A stretch of DNA of 64,000 nt from Takakia lepidozioides (GCA_030704615.1 CM060731.1:57764756-57828755), one strand, 5' to 3'; positions 46,301 to 56,956 are shown, numbered from the stretch's first letter. Notes: a model not told the origin generated them from the sequence alone. A program made the numbers and translations.

Positions 46301-49300
46301 GTCGTGAACACCTTCACTGGGTTGGAACCAACATAGTGGCGCCAAAGCTCAAGACAGTGCACCACCGCCTTCATCTCTTTCTCGTGCGTCGGCCACCGTC
46401 GCTCCACTTCATTCAGTTTCTTACTTTCGTAAGCCACTGGGCGTCCATCTTGCATCAGTACACCCCCAATCGCGAAGTCCGACGCATCTGTGTATCACGA
46501 ACGGATGATCGAACTCCGGGATTTTCAAGACTGGAGCTTCCGCCATCCGCTGCTTCAATTCAACAAAAGCTTGGCCACAAAAGGTGTTCCATGCCCAGAC
46601 TTTAGATTTACACAGAAGGTCTGACAGCGGCCCCGCAATCTTGGCGAAATTTCTCACATACTTCCGGTAATAGGAGGCGAGTCCTAGGAAGGATCGCACT
46701 CCCGGGACCGAAGTCGGAGGCTCCCAGTCCAAGATCGCCCTCACCTTTCTGTCATCCATTTTGACCCCCATCCTGTGTAATCACATCCCCAGGAACTCCA
46801 CTTTTGTGACCCCCGAATTCGCACTTTGAAGCTTGGCATACAGCTTCCCTTCCCGCAATTTTTGGAACACCCTTTTCAGGTGCTCCAGGTGCTCCTCCTT
46901 TGTTTCGAGTACACCAAGATGTCGTCGATGTACACGATCACAAAGTCATCCAACCACTCCTGGAAAAGGCTGTTCATCAGCGTGCTAAATGTCGCTGGTG
47001 CATTGGTGAGCCCAAAAGGCATCACCAAGAACTCATATGAACCATACCTTGTCATGCACGCGGTCTTCTCCTCATCTCCTTCCGCCACTCGAATTTTGAT
47101 GATAGCCAGAGCGCAGATCGATCCGGCTGAAATACTTCGCTCCTGCCAACCGATCGAAAGGTCGTCAATCCTTGGCAAATGGTACCGGTTTTTGATAGTC
47201 ACCTTATTCAGAGCCCTGTAGTCGACACACATCCGCAGCGTCCCATCCTTTTTATCTGCAAATAGCACCGGGCTCCGTAAGGTGACTTACTCGGCCGGAT
47301 GTACCCCTTTGACATTAGATCTTTGAGCTGAGTCTTCAGCTCGACCAACTCTCTGTGGCTCAACCAGTAGGGCGCCTTGGCAGGCGGATGCGATCCCGGT
47401 ATCACCTCAATCTTGTGGTCAACTCCTCTTCGCGGTGGCAAGCCGCTTGGCAAATCCTCGGCATCACATCATGGTATTTCTCCAAAATCCCCTTGATCCA
47501 ATCTGGGCTCGGCTCTCCCATCGCCTTCTCCTTCACTTCTCTAATGTAGAGCAAAACTGGGGCTCGTGTGCCTCCTCCACAGCCCACTCCTTGCTGATAG
47601 AAGGTTTATTCGCCCTCCCACGGGTTTGGGCGTTTCCGAAATTCGTAAGACCTCGCCACCATTCCAACATGGCAGCTGACTACCCTCTTGGGCCATCTAT
47701 GAACGCTCCGGATTTGCTCAAAAAGGTCATCACCAAAATGAGATCCACTCCATCGATCTCGCAGACGGTGAAGTTCTCACGTCCCTCCCAACTCCCCAGT
47801 TGAAGAGGAAACATCGAACGCCAACCTCGTCGCCAATTGCGGTTCTCCTTTGGCAGAACGCACCTCAATAGAGGCCCCTACGTCAGTTGTCGGGAGTCCC
47901 AGCTTTGTGCGTTGCCCGGTGTCATGAAGGAATGCGACGCTCCTGTGTCCACCAACAATGACACGTTAGTTCCGGATATTATCCCATCCACGAACAATAA
48001 GTGACTCCCTTTACGCAATGCCGACAGTTTCATGATACAAATCACAAGAATATTTGCCTACCTTGGCCAAAAGTCCTGGCGACAACCGATTCCACCAAGC
48101 GAAGGATGGATCTTCCGACAGTTCTTGTGGTCGCCCGAGAGTCATGTTCAATTGCCGGGGCCTTCGTGCACTTCTTGGCCATGGCCCGGGCTCCCCACAA
48201 TTGAAACACACTCCATCAAAGGTTGCCTTCTGTCCGCATAGGCCGCTCCACCCGCTTTTTCCTTTCGAAGAAGCACCGGGTGCCGCCTTGACTTTGTGAT
48301 GGCCCTCCCTTCGATTTCCACATGCTGTTGTCGCCGCGTGGCCTATCCCACTTCTTTTCCGGTCGGAAGGAGTCACCTTCCCGCCGAGTCTTCTTGTGGT
48401 TCAGCTCCGTACGGCCTTGTCTTTCACCCCTAGGGACATCTGAGAAACATTCAGCCCTCTCAATTGCCTCGTTCAAAGTCTTAGGTGGCTTCTCCTCCAA
48501 CTTCCGCCTGGCCCATGGGGCCAACCCCGCCACAAAGTTGAAGACCATTTCTGGTTCCGCCATATCCGCGACTTCGAGCAACAGCACATTGAAAGCCTGG
48601 ACATATCCCCGAATGTCATCTGTTTGCTTCAAATTCCTCATCTTGTCCCGGGCAAGCCAGGACGCATTGAGGGGCACAAACTGTCTCTTCATCAATTCCT
48701 TGAACCCATTCCAGTTCAAGGTTTCCAGACTTGGACCTCGGTCGTGAAGGCGTTTCTGCCACCATTGTTGAGCATAGCCCCTCAAATAGGTGGGAGCCAC
48801 TCCCACCCGATCCTCGTCACTCAACTTGGCCGCCCGGAAGTACTGCTCTAGCTCCAGGAGCCAGGTGTTGAGTGCCTTCCGATTTCGGACGCCCTCGAAG
48901 GTGCCGGGTTCCTTAGGCTTCACCTTAAACTTTGCCTTAGTGGAAGTGGCATTAGCCGCCTTCAACACGTCTTTCAACGTCCCGCCAAACTGCGCCAACA
49001 ACCCTTCCCAAAAGGCTGCCGGCATGGGAGGCATCTCTTGGTTTGTCGGAGCTCTCAAGGATTCCTCGGGCTCCGACTCCTCGGATTCCTCCCGCTCTTG
49101 AGCGGCCTCGTTTTCGGAAACATGCATCGCTTCCTCAAACGGCCGCCTCGGTGACACGTCGCCCCCATCGGGCTCACCAGGATCATCATCTTTTGGGCTG
49201 TTCCGCTTTCGCTTTGGCTTGCCCGACCCCATGATGAGGCCAATCCCAAGGACGATCGCGTACTGAACTCTAAGCTCTGATACCAAGTGTCGCGCACCTC

Positions 49301-50133
49301 ACTTCGGTAAGCTCCCTTTCAAGTCATAGTTACTCGCTCCGATGCGCGCGCCTGACTCCCAACCTGGCCGCCCGGGCCAACTTAGAGCTTCGGCTGCTCA
49401 CCGGGACATAACGGTCCCCCCTTCGCTTCCCACTAAACCTCCACCTATTTGGGCCTAGGAGAATTCCCTTTGGTAGATGGCAGTCCGGAACAGCTCCCCA
49501 CTCTTTGGTCGCTTTCCGGCTCGCTCGCTTACTCACTAGTTTTTGGTCACCAACGGGCTTGCACCGTTCTCGGGGTCACTACTCCCCTTATATATACTTC
49601 TGTAGCTGTCCACGGGGGTTTCACAACCAGCCATGCCATTTTATGGCGAACCACCACAAAAACCCTCGACTCCCGGTGATGAGTCGCGGTGAGTCTTGGC
49701 CCACTCACCACGGCCCCTCTGGACCGTGATGAGTCCCAAGACTCCCCACGACTCCCACCACGAGGTCTCCGCCCCCATGGTGAGTCCTATGCCACCCCCA
49801 CTAAGTCCCGCTAAGCTACCACCACCCTTGTGGAGCCACCCCCACCGCAACCCGGTGTGCGGGGCTCCACCTAGTGAGCGCCTCCGCCTCCTTGAGTGCC
49901 TTGGGCACTCAAGGGTGCTTCAGCCCCCCCATACCTATCGCTGCCGCTGCCCCCACCACAGGGGCAGCCCCTCATGTGTCCCGACCCCCTGCCCTCAAGG
50001 CAAAGGGCCGCGACAATTCGCCTTATCCTCTAACCTTCCTACAGCGATCATAAGCTTCATAGCACAAATGGAGGCGAGTAGCTGCGACTTGTACAAACAG
50101 AGAGGCAAACAACATGTAGTGAGTGACGATTAG
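43350..50133 (+). CDS. Tentative split gene of unknown function, intron invaded by the Gypsy element
   Basis: Exon 1, 43350-43468, starts with an ATG and encodes a charged helix-like stretch (MVKRKVFEVTVPLTEYEKFR...) ending at a consensus donor GG/GTGAGT. Past the Gypsy element, an acceptor-like tract (CCTTCCTACAG, or the AAG ten bases on) leads to a frame FIAQMEASSCDLYKQRGKQH ending in TAG at 50133; only the second acceptor keeps phase. The Gypsy insertion (43520-50015 with its duplication) then lies wholly in the intron. A further possible exon at 50,309-50,513 is basic/acidic (RKPRAPKEKARDQ, SSEYDEDDPLL). I recognise no family. Confidence 0.3.
43520..44238 (-). repeat. Gypsy 3' LTR
   Basis: 719 bp, starts TGTCGCGCACC and ends CCGCGACA on the plus strand. 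Differs from the partner LTR by about ten small changes, including loss of TTACTCGCT near its start. Confidence 0.95.
45145..46022 (-). pseudogene. Gypsy integrase with internal deletion, fused to a chromodomain
   Basis: Minus strand. The integrase zinc finger is seen as ECHDSPLAGHGGAKRT...CTTCQQNGA, and the core as GFDAIMVVVDRFSKMGHFIPT and HHGVPKDIVSDRDP. After this the frame shifts and, past RLKMSTAF, jumps directly to RLPANSKVHPVFHVSLLKPY; the segment that normally carries the last catalytic glutamate (NGQTERVN-type) is missing. The C-terminus holds a chromodomain, YEVEAILKSRRF...EYLVKWKGY...ASWVRASEM, the mark of chromoviruses, which steers insertion toward marked chromatin in this group. 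The deletion should abolish integration activity. Confidence 0.88.
46421..47453 (-). pseudogene. Gypsy reverse transcriptase/RNase H, frameshifted
   Basis: Three minus-strand frames (47453-47208, 47268-46876, 46771-46421) cover the RT: KDLMSKGYIRPSKSPYGA, ADKKDGTLRMCVDYRALNK, MPFGLTNAPATFSTLMN, DDFVIVYIDDILVYS with the YIDD catalytic box, then FLGLASYYRKYVRNFAKIAG at the start of RNase H. Frame changes between these pieces and the lost IYAG-type segment show decay. RNase H continues in fragments to about 46,150. Confidence 0.88.
47820..49232 (-). pseudogene. Gypsy gag and protease region
   Basis: Gag starts at the ATG at 49,232 (MGSGKPKRKRN) and runs to 48,216: an acidic N-terminus, then the capsid-like block (TWLLELEQYFRAAK, YLRGYAQQWWQKR, FVAGLAPWARRKLEEKPP). 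After a frameshift comes a defective zinc knuckle: CFNCGEPG is followed by PW where the family has HW, and the last cysteine is missing. Protease follows with LLVDTGASHSFM, keeping the DTGAS active site, then an in-frame TAG. Upstream of the ATG the open frame extends into the primer site and is not counted. Confidence 0.85.
49274..49285 (-). other. Gypsy primer-binding site
   Basis: TGGTATCAGAGC on the minus strand, two bases from the 5' LTR: complementary to the 3' end of initiator methionine tRNA. Confidence 0.92.
49288..50015 (-). repeat. Gypsy 5' LTR
   Basis: 728 bp, TGTCGCGCACC to CCGCGACA on the plus strand. Transcription of the element would start here toward lower coordinates. Confidence 0.95.
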
Positions 50134-51194
50134 GTTTGAGGAGGGTGTGTTATTAGGCGGGAGATGTCCGCCGTCATTCGTGGGCAGCCATTACGTCCTG
50201 GTAGGGTGCGGCTGTGGTTTAGCGTAGGCTTAAGAGTATTAGGGTATGTATGCTTGCATTTGTTTGTGATTGTTTGAGAGGGAGGTCATGGAGGTGTTTG
50301 TGCAGGCTTGCGGGAGCGAATTGCCCTCGCAAGCCACGCGCTCCGAAGGAAAAAGCTAGGGATCAAGGTCCTGCAAGGCAAAGTGCCAGACTGAAGACGA
50401 TGAAGACTACGATTCTGCATGAGGGCTCTTCTGAGTACGATGAGGACGATCCACTCCTCCCACGCCAGTGCGAGGCGAGTGCGTCGTCGGCGGATGCCAC
50501 GGCAAGCCGATGAGAACATGCCCATGCTCATGTCGCAGGACAAAAACGCCCATCATCTACACACGAACACCTTCTCCGTCTGTGAGTTATAGTTCTTCAC
50601 AATGACCATGATTCAAATTATGTATGTTTTTGGTAAAATCACGAAGAGATAGGGTATGGTAAGATCATGAAGAGATAGGGTATGTCTGTCAAGACAGGGA
50701 AGTTGGACAATGCAGGGGTCAGCCAAGGCACAATCACAAATGATTTCCACTAGACAAGTTGAAGTGCCAAAGGCATGATGTCAGGCCAATGTAGACTTCA
50801 GGTGTGTTCAAATTCTTTGCCCCATGAAACCAACGTCCTGGTACTAAGCTACAATGGCTACTTATAGAGATACTTGGGTTACTTATGCACCAGAATATCA
50901 GTAAAACTTGGAGGGATATTTCTCATGGACCCATCAGGTTTGTCCATTTGAATTCTTGCTATGGATTTCAGGAACACCCCATACCTAAGAGGGCTCAAAA
51001 ATGTACTGGGAGGACATCATTGGGGCCAATCAAATTTGGGAGATTTACTGCCCAAGATCATACTGAGTTTGGGTAATCTTGTCTTTACAAATGATATGTG
51101 CTTCCAGTTTGTTATATTGAATTCAAGGATTTGCTGCTTGCTGCCTATATGTAAGTGTAATCACCCACATTGTACTGGGGGAATTTCTTTTCAG

Positions 51195-54100
51195 GGCAAG
51201 CACAAGTGCACTGCATCCACGATCCCTGCTACTAGCAATGGAGATGGCGCCCACAAGAACGCAGGAGGTGGCCCTAACTCTCCCATCGTTGTGGGTTCTG
51301 TGCCACCAGTACCCCCACCTTATTATGGTATGCCTCAGTACCCACAGTCTGGCACTCAGTATGGTCAGGGTCAATATGGTGCTCCTCCATATGGGCAGTA
51401 TGGCCAGTATCCTCCTCCACCATATTTGCCACCCCCTAATAGCTATGGGGGTGGCAGGCCACCGGAATATCCTCCTGCTTATGGACAGTATGGCCAGTAT
51501 GGTCCTCGGCCTTCTGGCCAACAGCCATGGCCACCAGTCCCTACTTGGCAGGATCCTGCTTTGAATTCTCCTGAGCGCATGGAGGTCTCTGAAGGAGGGG
51601 AGGGTGCCGTTTCAAAGAATGATAGAACCAATGCTTTAAGGAGGGCTAATAGCTCAGCCAAAATTGAAGCTGCCAAGGTGAAGGAAGAGAGAATAGCTGC
51701 AGGTCTTCCTCCCACGGTGATTTTGACGAACCTCAAAGGAGCCCCGTATGGTCAGACCTGGAATGTATGGCACGCTGCCCACCTGGCTAAGCTATTTTCA
51801 TATACGCCACACAAGTTAAAAGACTTCCACCTAAAACAAACAATTGACAGAATAATGAAGAGCCAGCGTTATGAAGCACACACTGCGTGGTTGGGTGGTA
51901 AGGGGAAACCCATTACTGTATCTGACGAGGTATGGAACAAGCTTGTAAGTTACTGGCAGACAGAGGTGTTCCACAAAGTGTCGGGCAACATGAAGAAGGC
52001 AAATGGTGCAATTCTGAATCCTACCAAGACTGGCCGTGGTGGGAAGGCAATGGTGGAAGCACGCTTGGTAAATGGCATCATCACGACTCTGTATTTTGTT
52101 CCTCATTGAATTACTATGTGTATATAGTCAGCCCTCACATTGCTAACTGATTTGTGGCATGGGTTTGTTTGTGGCATGGATTATTTTGTAGGAAACACTA
52201 TCAGGGTGCCCTCCTACATTATATGAAATTCAAGAGGGTTCAGTGTCACGGTTGTCAGTTGGGAATGACAGGCGGGTAAGTGTGTTTTCCACGTTTGCTA
52301 GAGTGGTTGCTGCATCATAGGTTGCTAGGGTTTTTTTCACGGGCTACAGTAGTTGGCAGGATGGATGGCTTGGACAAAGTGGTGGAATCACAAGGACGTG
52401 ACGTGACAGAATTAAAATTACAGATGCAGAGTATGATTGAGTATCAGAAAGCCATTTGTGACCAGATTGGGGATTAATCTACCAGGTGCAGGACCAGTGA
52501 CATCTACGATGGATACGTCTGCTGTGACAGTATCAAAATGTTTGGAATCCCAATTTCAGACGGTAACTAGTGCTCACTCTAAGCCCTTATGTCTTCCTGT
52601 CACTGATGATCTTTTGAATTTGACCGAGCAGCAGCAGGATACAGGGAAGGCCAGCTGTGAGGTACACGTGGAAATTCAGCCCTTGCCACGTACAAAGGCA
52701 GTAGCAGTCCAGGGGGCAATGGTGACAGAGCCGCCGGGCACACCAGATTCTGGTATGCAGGTATGTGGGAGTTTAAATGGGGAAGAAGATGCAGACGGGG
52801 ACAAAACAAACAAGCAGGTTGCTTTAATTTCTCTTGCTCACATGTTGAAGCCAAATGTCAGTTTACTTCCTGGACCAACGAGGAAGCATTTACTAATTCT
52901 GGACTTAAATGGTCTGTTATGTGAATCTTTTCATTCTGCTAATGGGCCTGCATCCCTTCCCAAAGGTTTTGTGGGGAAGATGTGTGGCAAGAAGATGGTA
53001 GTTTTGAGACCACGCTGTTATGACTTTTTGCAAAAGTGTTTTGAACACTTTGAGATGGCGGTGTGGTCTTGTTGCCAAGCTCGCAACTTCTTCCCAATGG
53101 TGGACTATATTTTTGCAGCCCACACTAACCTGGTTTTCCAGTGGGATGCCTTCACTGTGACGAGGATCCAGTCCTCCCATGTCGTAAGGGGTCTGATTCA
53201 AAGCCATTATATTTCAAGAACTTGTCTACAGTGTGGGCAGACTGGCCAGAATGGACTTATGAGGTCACTGTTCTTGTTGACGACACACCAAGAAAGGCGG
53301 CAAACAATCCTCCCTTCAGTGGGATTTTTCCAGAGCCATGGAAGGTGCAACCAGATTCACCAATTGATGAGTATCTAACAGAGGTGTTGTGGCCTTTCTT
53401 GTGGAAGGCATCGAAAGCTGCCAGTATTCCCAAGTTTTTGGAGTCTCAGCCTGTTTTCGGACAACAACCATACAACACTGCTCCTGTGAAGGTACAAACA
53501 TTCTGACAGTGCTCCAGAGGCTACAATTTTGTGGGTTCATTCATTGCATTGCTTTCCTGGATGCTTCTCCTCGGTTGCTTGACTAATGCTAGGTTTTCTT
53601 TGCAGCTTTTCATATTGGCTTTTTTTGTTTGATTCATACTTGGATTTTGTTTCTATTCACTATTCCTGTTTGCTCATTGCTTTCCTGATTGTTCTCTGGT
53701 TTGTGACACAGGAACTTGTGACAAACAAAGGTGATATTGTCGACAAGCCGGTACAGACGAGGGGCAAGAGTGTCGACCCGGCGAGTAGCCCCCCAAAAGA
53801 GATCTCACCACCACTGGAGACTGCAAATGGAGTAAGTCCAGGCCGTTGTCTTGTTTGTTTTATTTTTTCCAACCTTGGGGCTCTCTTTAACTCGCAAATG
53901 TTGAGTGTCCTAGTCGTGTGTATGTCATGGGTTTTCACATCGTGTTCTTTTTTGTGTGGAGTTGGGATCACAGTTCAGGGTGGGTGACGAGGTTCGGCTG
54001 TTGGATGTGAACTCCAAACGCAAGAAATGTGGAGTAGGGCTGATTGTTGCTCTTCAAGGTGCTGTGGTGGGTTACGGGTACCCTGCTGTGCCCCTTGATT

Positions 54101-54255
54101 ATGCCTGTGTGTACATCAAAGAGGCATGTGTCAGTAACACCCCTCTACCATATGTGAATGGTGTTACGAAACAGACCGAGTTGGGGCAGGTGGTTGGCCA
54201 GACAACACTTTGGAGTCTAAAGTTACTGAAACTTATGGAGCTGCGGAAGGGATAG
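51195..54255 (+). CDS. Transposase_24-like / FCP1-phosphatase / DUF8039-like fusion protein (one frameshift)
   Basis: Exons read from splice sites: 51195-52067, 52192-52275, about 52360-52470, about 52480-53491, 53712-53831, 53974-54255 (TAG). The last three join in phase 0. Order: a Tyr/Gln/Pro/Gly-rich low-complexity stretch (YGQYGQYPPPPY); a Transposase_24-like block (VWNKLVSYWQ...NMKKANGAILNPTKTGRGG); a short coiled coil (VTELKLQMQSMIEYQKAICD); an FCP1/NIF-type HAD phosphatase domain with LLILDLNGLL, FEMAVWSCCQARNF and VTVLVDDTPRKAANNPP; a linker; and a DUF8039-like end (PAVPLDYACVYIKEACVSNT). Plant CACTA second genes normally run from Transposase_24 to DUF8039 without the phosphatase. 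A one-base frameshift near 53,145 splits the phosphatase, and the coiled-coil to phosphatase junction is also unclear, so it may be a pseudogene. Confidence 0.6.
52855..53490 (+). other. FCP1/NIF-like HAD phosphatase domain inside the transposon-type gene
   Basis: Motif I is LDLNGLL, with the nucleophile Asp near 52,902 and Asn where classical HAD enzymes have the second Asp; DLNGLL/DVNGLL variants are known in plant NIF-type proteins. The middle matches the plant family (FEMAVWS, LVFQWD, then in the next frame HCDEDPVL). The end carries VLVDDTPRKA, the acidic pair of motif III/IV, and FGQQPYN. Between FQWD and HCDED the frame slips by one base. Confidence 0.7.
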
Positions 54256-54719
54256 TCAGTATTGCACTGTTTAACAGAGTTCGTGATTCTAATAGCACTA
54301 GAACATACTAGCTACAACAATTCAGCCCATGTGTGGGCTTGCTTGTTTTTGGCTGGGCCTTTTGAGGCATGGATTTTTTGACCTTGTGGCTTTCGAGGTG
54401 TCCATTGGGACATTGGTCTCATTTGGATTTTTGAAATGTGATTTATAGGGCTTGTATTGCCCTGTAGTTGACTATTTTCATTCTCCTTGTGGTTGATAGT
54501 ATGCAGGAGGGATCTATTCTGTTTTCATGTTGGAATTTCACCATGTAATGAAGATTTTAAATCATTTAATTCACTTTCATTTTAAATAATAATATTAAAA
54601 ATAATACCATTAAAAAAAAAATCCAAGGCTGCAATCTCCCTGTTCTTTTAAATATTAAATGAAAACTAAAAAATAAAATATGAACATTAAAAATATAAAC
54701 TATTTCGGAAAACAATCTT

Positions 54720-55434
54720 GATGACACGTGGCATCACTCTTGCTCAAACCAAAACACGTAGCAGTATATGACACGACATTCTTTATCCATATTTTCACCA
54801 CGTGTAAAGATCCGTAGTCATACATGCTAGTAATATATTTTGTCTGTGTGCCACATGTCACATCTCAAGTGCAACAGGTGTCCCGCTAACAACTCTCCAT
54901 GTAGACATCCCTGTAGTCATATGAGCGAGTCATGTAGTCACCACGTGTGAAATCTGCCATAGCACACGTGTCTCGCTAGCGCCTCTCCACGTAGGCATCA
55001 CTGTGCAGACATGTAGTCATATGATCATGGCAAGAAGTCGTGACATGTCAAATTCGCAGTGGCGCACGTATCCATCCGTCGCCTCTCCATGTAGGCATCA
55101 CTTTGCAGACATATAGTCATATGATCCCCTGACAAATGCATGACGTGTCGCTTGCGCAGTGGCGCACGTGTCCCGTTGAAGCCTCTCCATGTAGGCAGCG
55201 CTCAACAGACAATGTAGTCATATATTAGTCATATAGTTGTGACTGCAACCCTCTCTGCAGCAGGACTCCAGGTGCCACGCAAGCAGTCACGGATATGACT
55301 TGCAAAACGCAGTCCTAAAGACTAGTCGCTATGACAGGGTTTTTTTCACTACAGAGTGATGTAGTCATGAACGCATATAAGACTGAAAAAATAGTCATAT
55401 GTGAAGTTATAAAAACGCTCATCTGTTGTAGTGT
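54720..55434 (+). mobile_element. CACTA-like element end with subterminal repeats
   Basis: The stretch ends in TTGTAGTG at 55,427-55,434, complement of the CACTACAA that starts CACTA elements. Upstream, at least four degenerate units of about 110-125 bp contain GCCTCTCCATGTAGGCA, TGCAGACAT, GTAGTCATATGA and CACGTGTC. Such subterminal arrays are diagnostic of CACTA ends. It follows the fusion gene in the right orientation to be the 3' end of the element carrying that gene. The matching left CACTA end was not found in the window. Confidence 0.55.
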
Positions 55435-55435
55435 T

Positions 55436-55691
55436 TGCTGAGCAGCAGAGTTGCAATATTGCGGCAGTCTGGGCAAGTCGTCCTAGGCATTGCGGTAGAC
55501 AGCACCTCCGTCCGAGCAGAAAGAGGAAAAGCCCAAAAACGTCTGGTCATTGAGGCGGTCAAGGAGACTGGAGAGGGTCATGTTCAAAAGAGACCAGCCA
55601 GGAAAGACAAGTCAGATGTGTTTATGAACAAGGACCGCCTATTGTGTTTGGACATGGACAAGGAGGTGGCAGAGTTAATGGAGTCAAAGAA
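55436..55691 (+). CDS. Possible exon of the Ulp1-like gene, unknown N-terminal part
   Basis: A frame reading VVLGIAVDSTSVRAERGKAQ...KDKSDVFMNKDRLLC...KEVAELMESKK closes at a consensus donor AA/GTAAGT (55,692). It is coding-like and on the same strand as the protease-like exons that follow. No family is recognised. Confidence 0.3.
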
Positions 55692-55779
55692 GTAAGTCGT
55701 ATGTGTCTGCTGCTCGGTCATGTTCTTTTAAAGTTACCTTTGTAGGTATGTATTTTCTGGCAATCTACTGGCTTCTTGT

Positions 55780-56700
55780 CTGCAGTCTTGTAAGGCCTGT
55801 ACTCGGTGTGCTGTGCCTGTGCCTCACAGTTGTGTTTGTTGACTTTGTCGATTGTTAGGTCGGTTGTTCGGTCTGCTGTGACAATGCAGTCCATTGTCCG
55901 ATTGTCGGGTCTGTTGGTCGGTCTGCTAAGAGTTTCCCTTGACTTTGGTTTCTGGACTTTCTGGTAATTCAGTTCCCCTCATCGGTCTGCTAAGACTGTG
56001 CAGCAGACTGATGTTTTTGGACATTTGTGGAATGAGTGATGTCTTGGTGGGGTCTGACTGTATGTGCAGGATTGAAAGTCGTTTCCGGCGATTGATGTCC
56101 ATACATGTAGCTGCTGGGAATAGCATGGTGTATTTTTTCGAAGGAGACTCGCGGTTCCGATGTGGCATTGCGCCGGAAGACATGAAAGCACTGAACGAGG
56201 TTGAGTCGAAGTGCTCGGACAGACTTTTGGATGTCTGGTGTCGTTTTTTCGAGAACACCCTAGACTCGAGGACGTATGGCACAATCGCTCTTTTGCCAAC
56301 ATCGACGTGGTCTGTTTTCCAGACTTTTGACACAGCCCCATGTGAAACTTTGGTGGCAAACCTTGATGGTGCTTGACTCCTGCGTGACTTGGCAAAGACA
56401 TTAAAGACTGCACTCATATATTGGTGCCGGTCTTGCAAGGGTAAGACCCGACGGACTTGTTGCACATTTTGATGTCTGCTGAATGTTGGGTCTTCTGTGT
56501 GTGTTCGACCTCATGGTCTGTTCGACTGTCGTGTGAGTTGGACGTCATGGTCTGTTCGACTCCTGCACTATTGGACTGTTGGTCTGCTGGACTGCTAGTC
56601 CGTTGCATATGTTGGAGTGCTGTGTGTGTTCAGCAGTTGGCCATTTGGACAGCCGAGTATGTTTGTCTGTTGGTCTGCAGAGTCTGTTGGGTTTGGGACT
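55780..56700 (+). repeat. GTCTG-rich repeat DNA in the introns of the Ulp1-like gene
   Basis: GGTCTGCTG, GGTCTGTTGG and GTCGGTTGTTCGG recur at irregular spacing, mainly before 56,070 and after 56,380. This is the same motif set as at 38,690-39,300. Confidence 0.6.
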
Positions 56701-56951
56701 AATGAAATTGTCGGGCATGTTCATTTTTACATTGAAGGTGCCACTAGAGTGTCATTATCATCGACCTAAGGAAAGGCGCCTACACCCACTTGAACTCCCG
56801 GAGGGAAATGCATACTTGCGTACAGCTCCTTGGTTGGATTCGGAAGGTGCATGCAGGGTGCTTTGGATATGCTGTTAGGACTCCACAATGGGATGAAGTA
56901 ATGGCATTTCAGTTCAACTCTCCTGAAGTGAACCAACAACCTTTCAGTTGG
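56070..56951 (+). pseudogene. Truncated Ulp1-like (C48) protease of transposon type
   Basis: Exon 56070-56376 (acceptor GTGCAG) gives SDRLLDVWCRFFENT...GTIALLPTSTW, like the WLTDxVID...F region of Ulp1-type proteases carried by plant transposons. Exon 56748-56951 (acceptor CACTAG, donor TGG/GTGTTA) gives SVIIIDLRKGAYTHLNS, the strand after the catalytic His-Trp with Asn where the catalytic Asp usually sits, and ends FNSPEVNQQPFSW, just before the expected DCG cysteine box. The cysteine exon is not found; a GGGTTACAT minisatellite follows. The His-Trp exon end is also not seen and the first exon runs into a stop. Likely a decayed remnant. Confidence 0.35.
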
Positions 56952-56956
56952 GTGTT

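Larger units (their letters stand above)
43520..50015 (-). mobile_element. Ty3/Gypsy chromovirus-type LTR retrotransposon, nearly complete but decayed
   Basis: Bounded by LTRs of 719 and 728 bp (TGTCGCGCACC...GGGCCGCGACA) and by a perfect 5-bp duplication ATTCG (43,515-43,519 and 50,016-50,020). The primer site TGGTATCAGAGC (initiator-Met tRNA type) is on the minus strand at 49,285-49,274, and a polypurine tract GGTAGGGGTGTG lies next to the left LTR, so the element runs right to left. Order: gag, protease, RT, RNase H, integrase, chromodomain. Frames are broken at several points and most of the integrase C-terminal half is deleted, so it is not autonomous. LTR differences are few (a handful of substitutions and short indels), so insertion is moderately recent. 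Confidence 0.95.

Noticed and set aside
48322-49234. Plus-strand frames of 100-141 codons
   Set aside because: Antisense shadows of the Gypsy gag frame.
55926-56465. 179-codon minus-strand frame
   Set aside because: Antisense to the Ulp1-like exon, no recognised motif, and its composition follows the GTCTG repeats.
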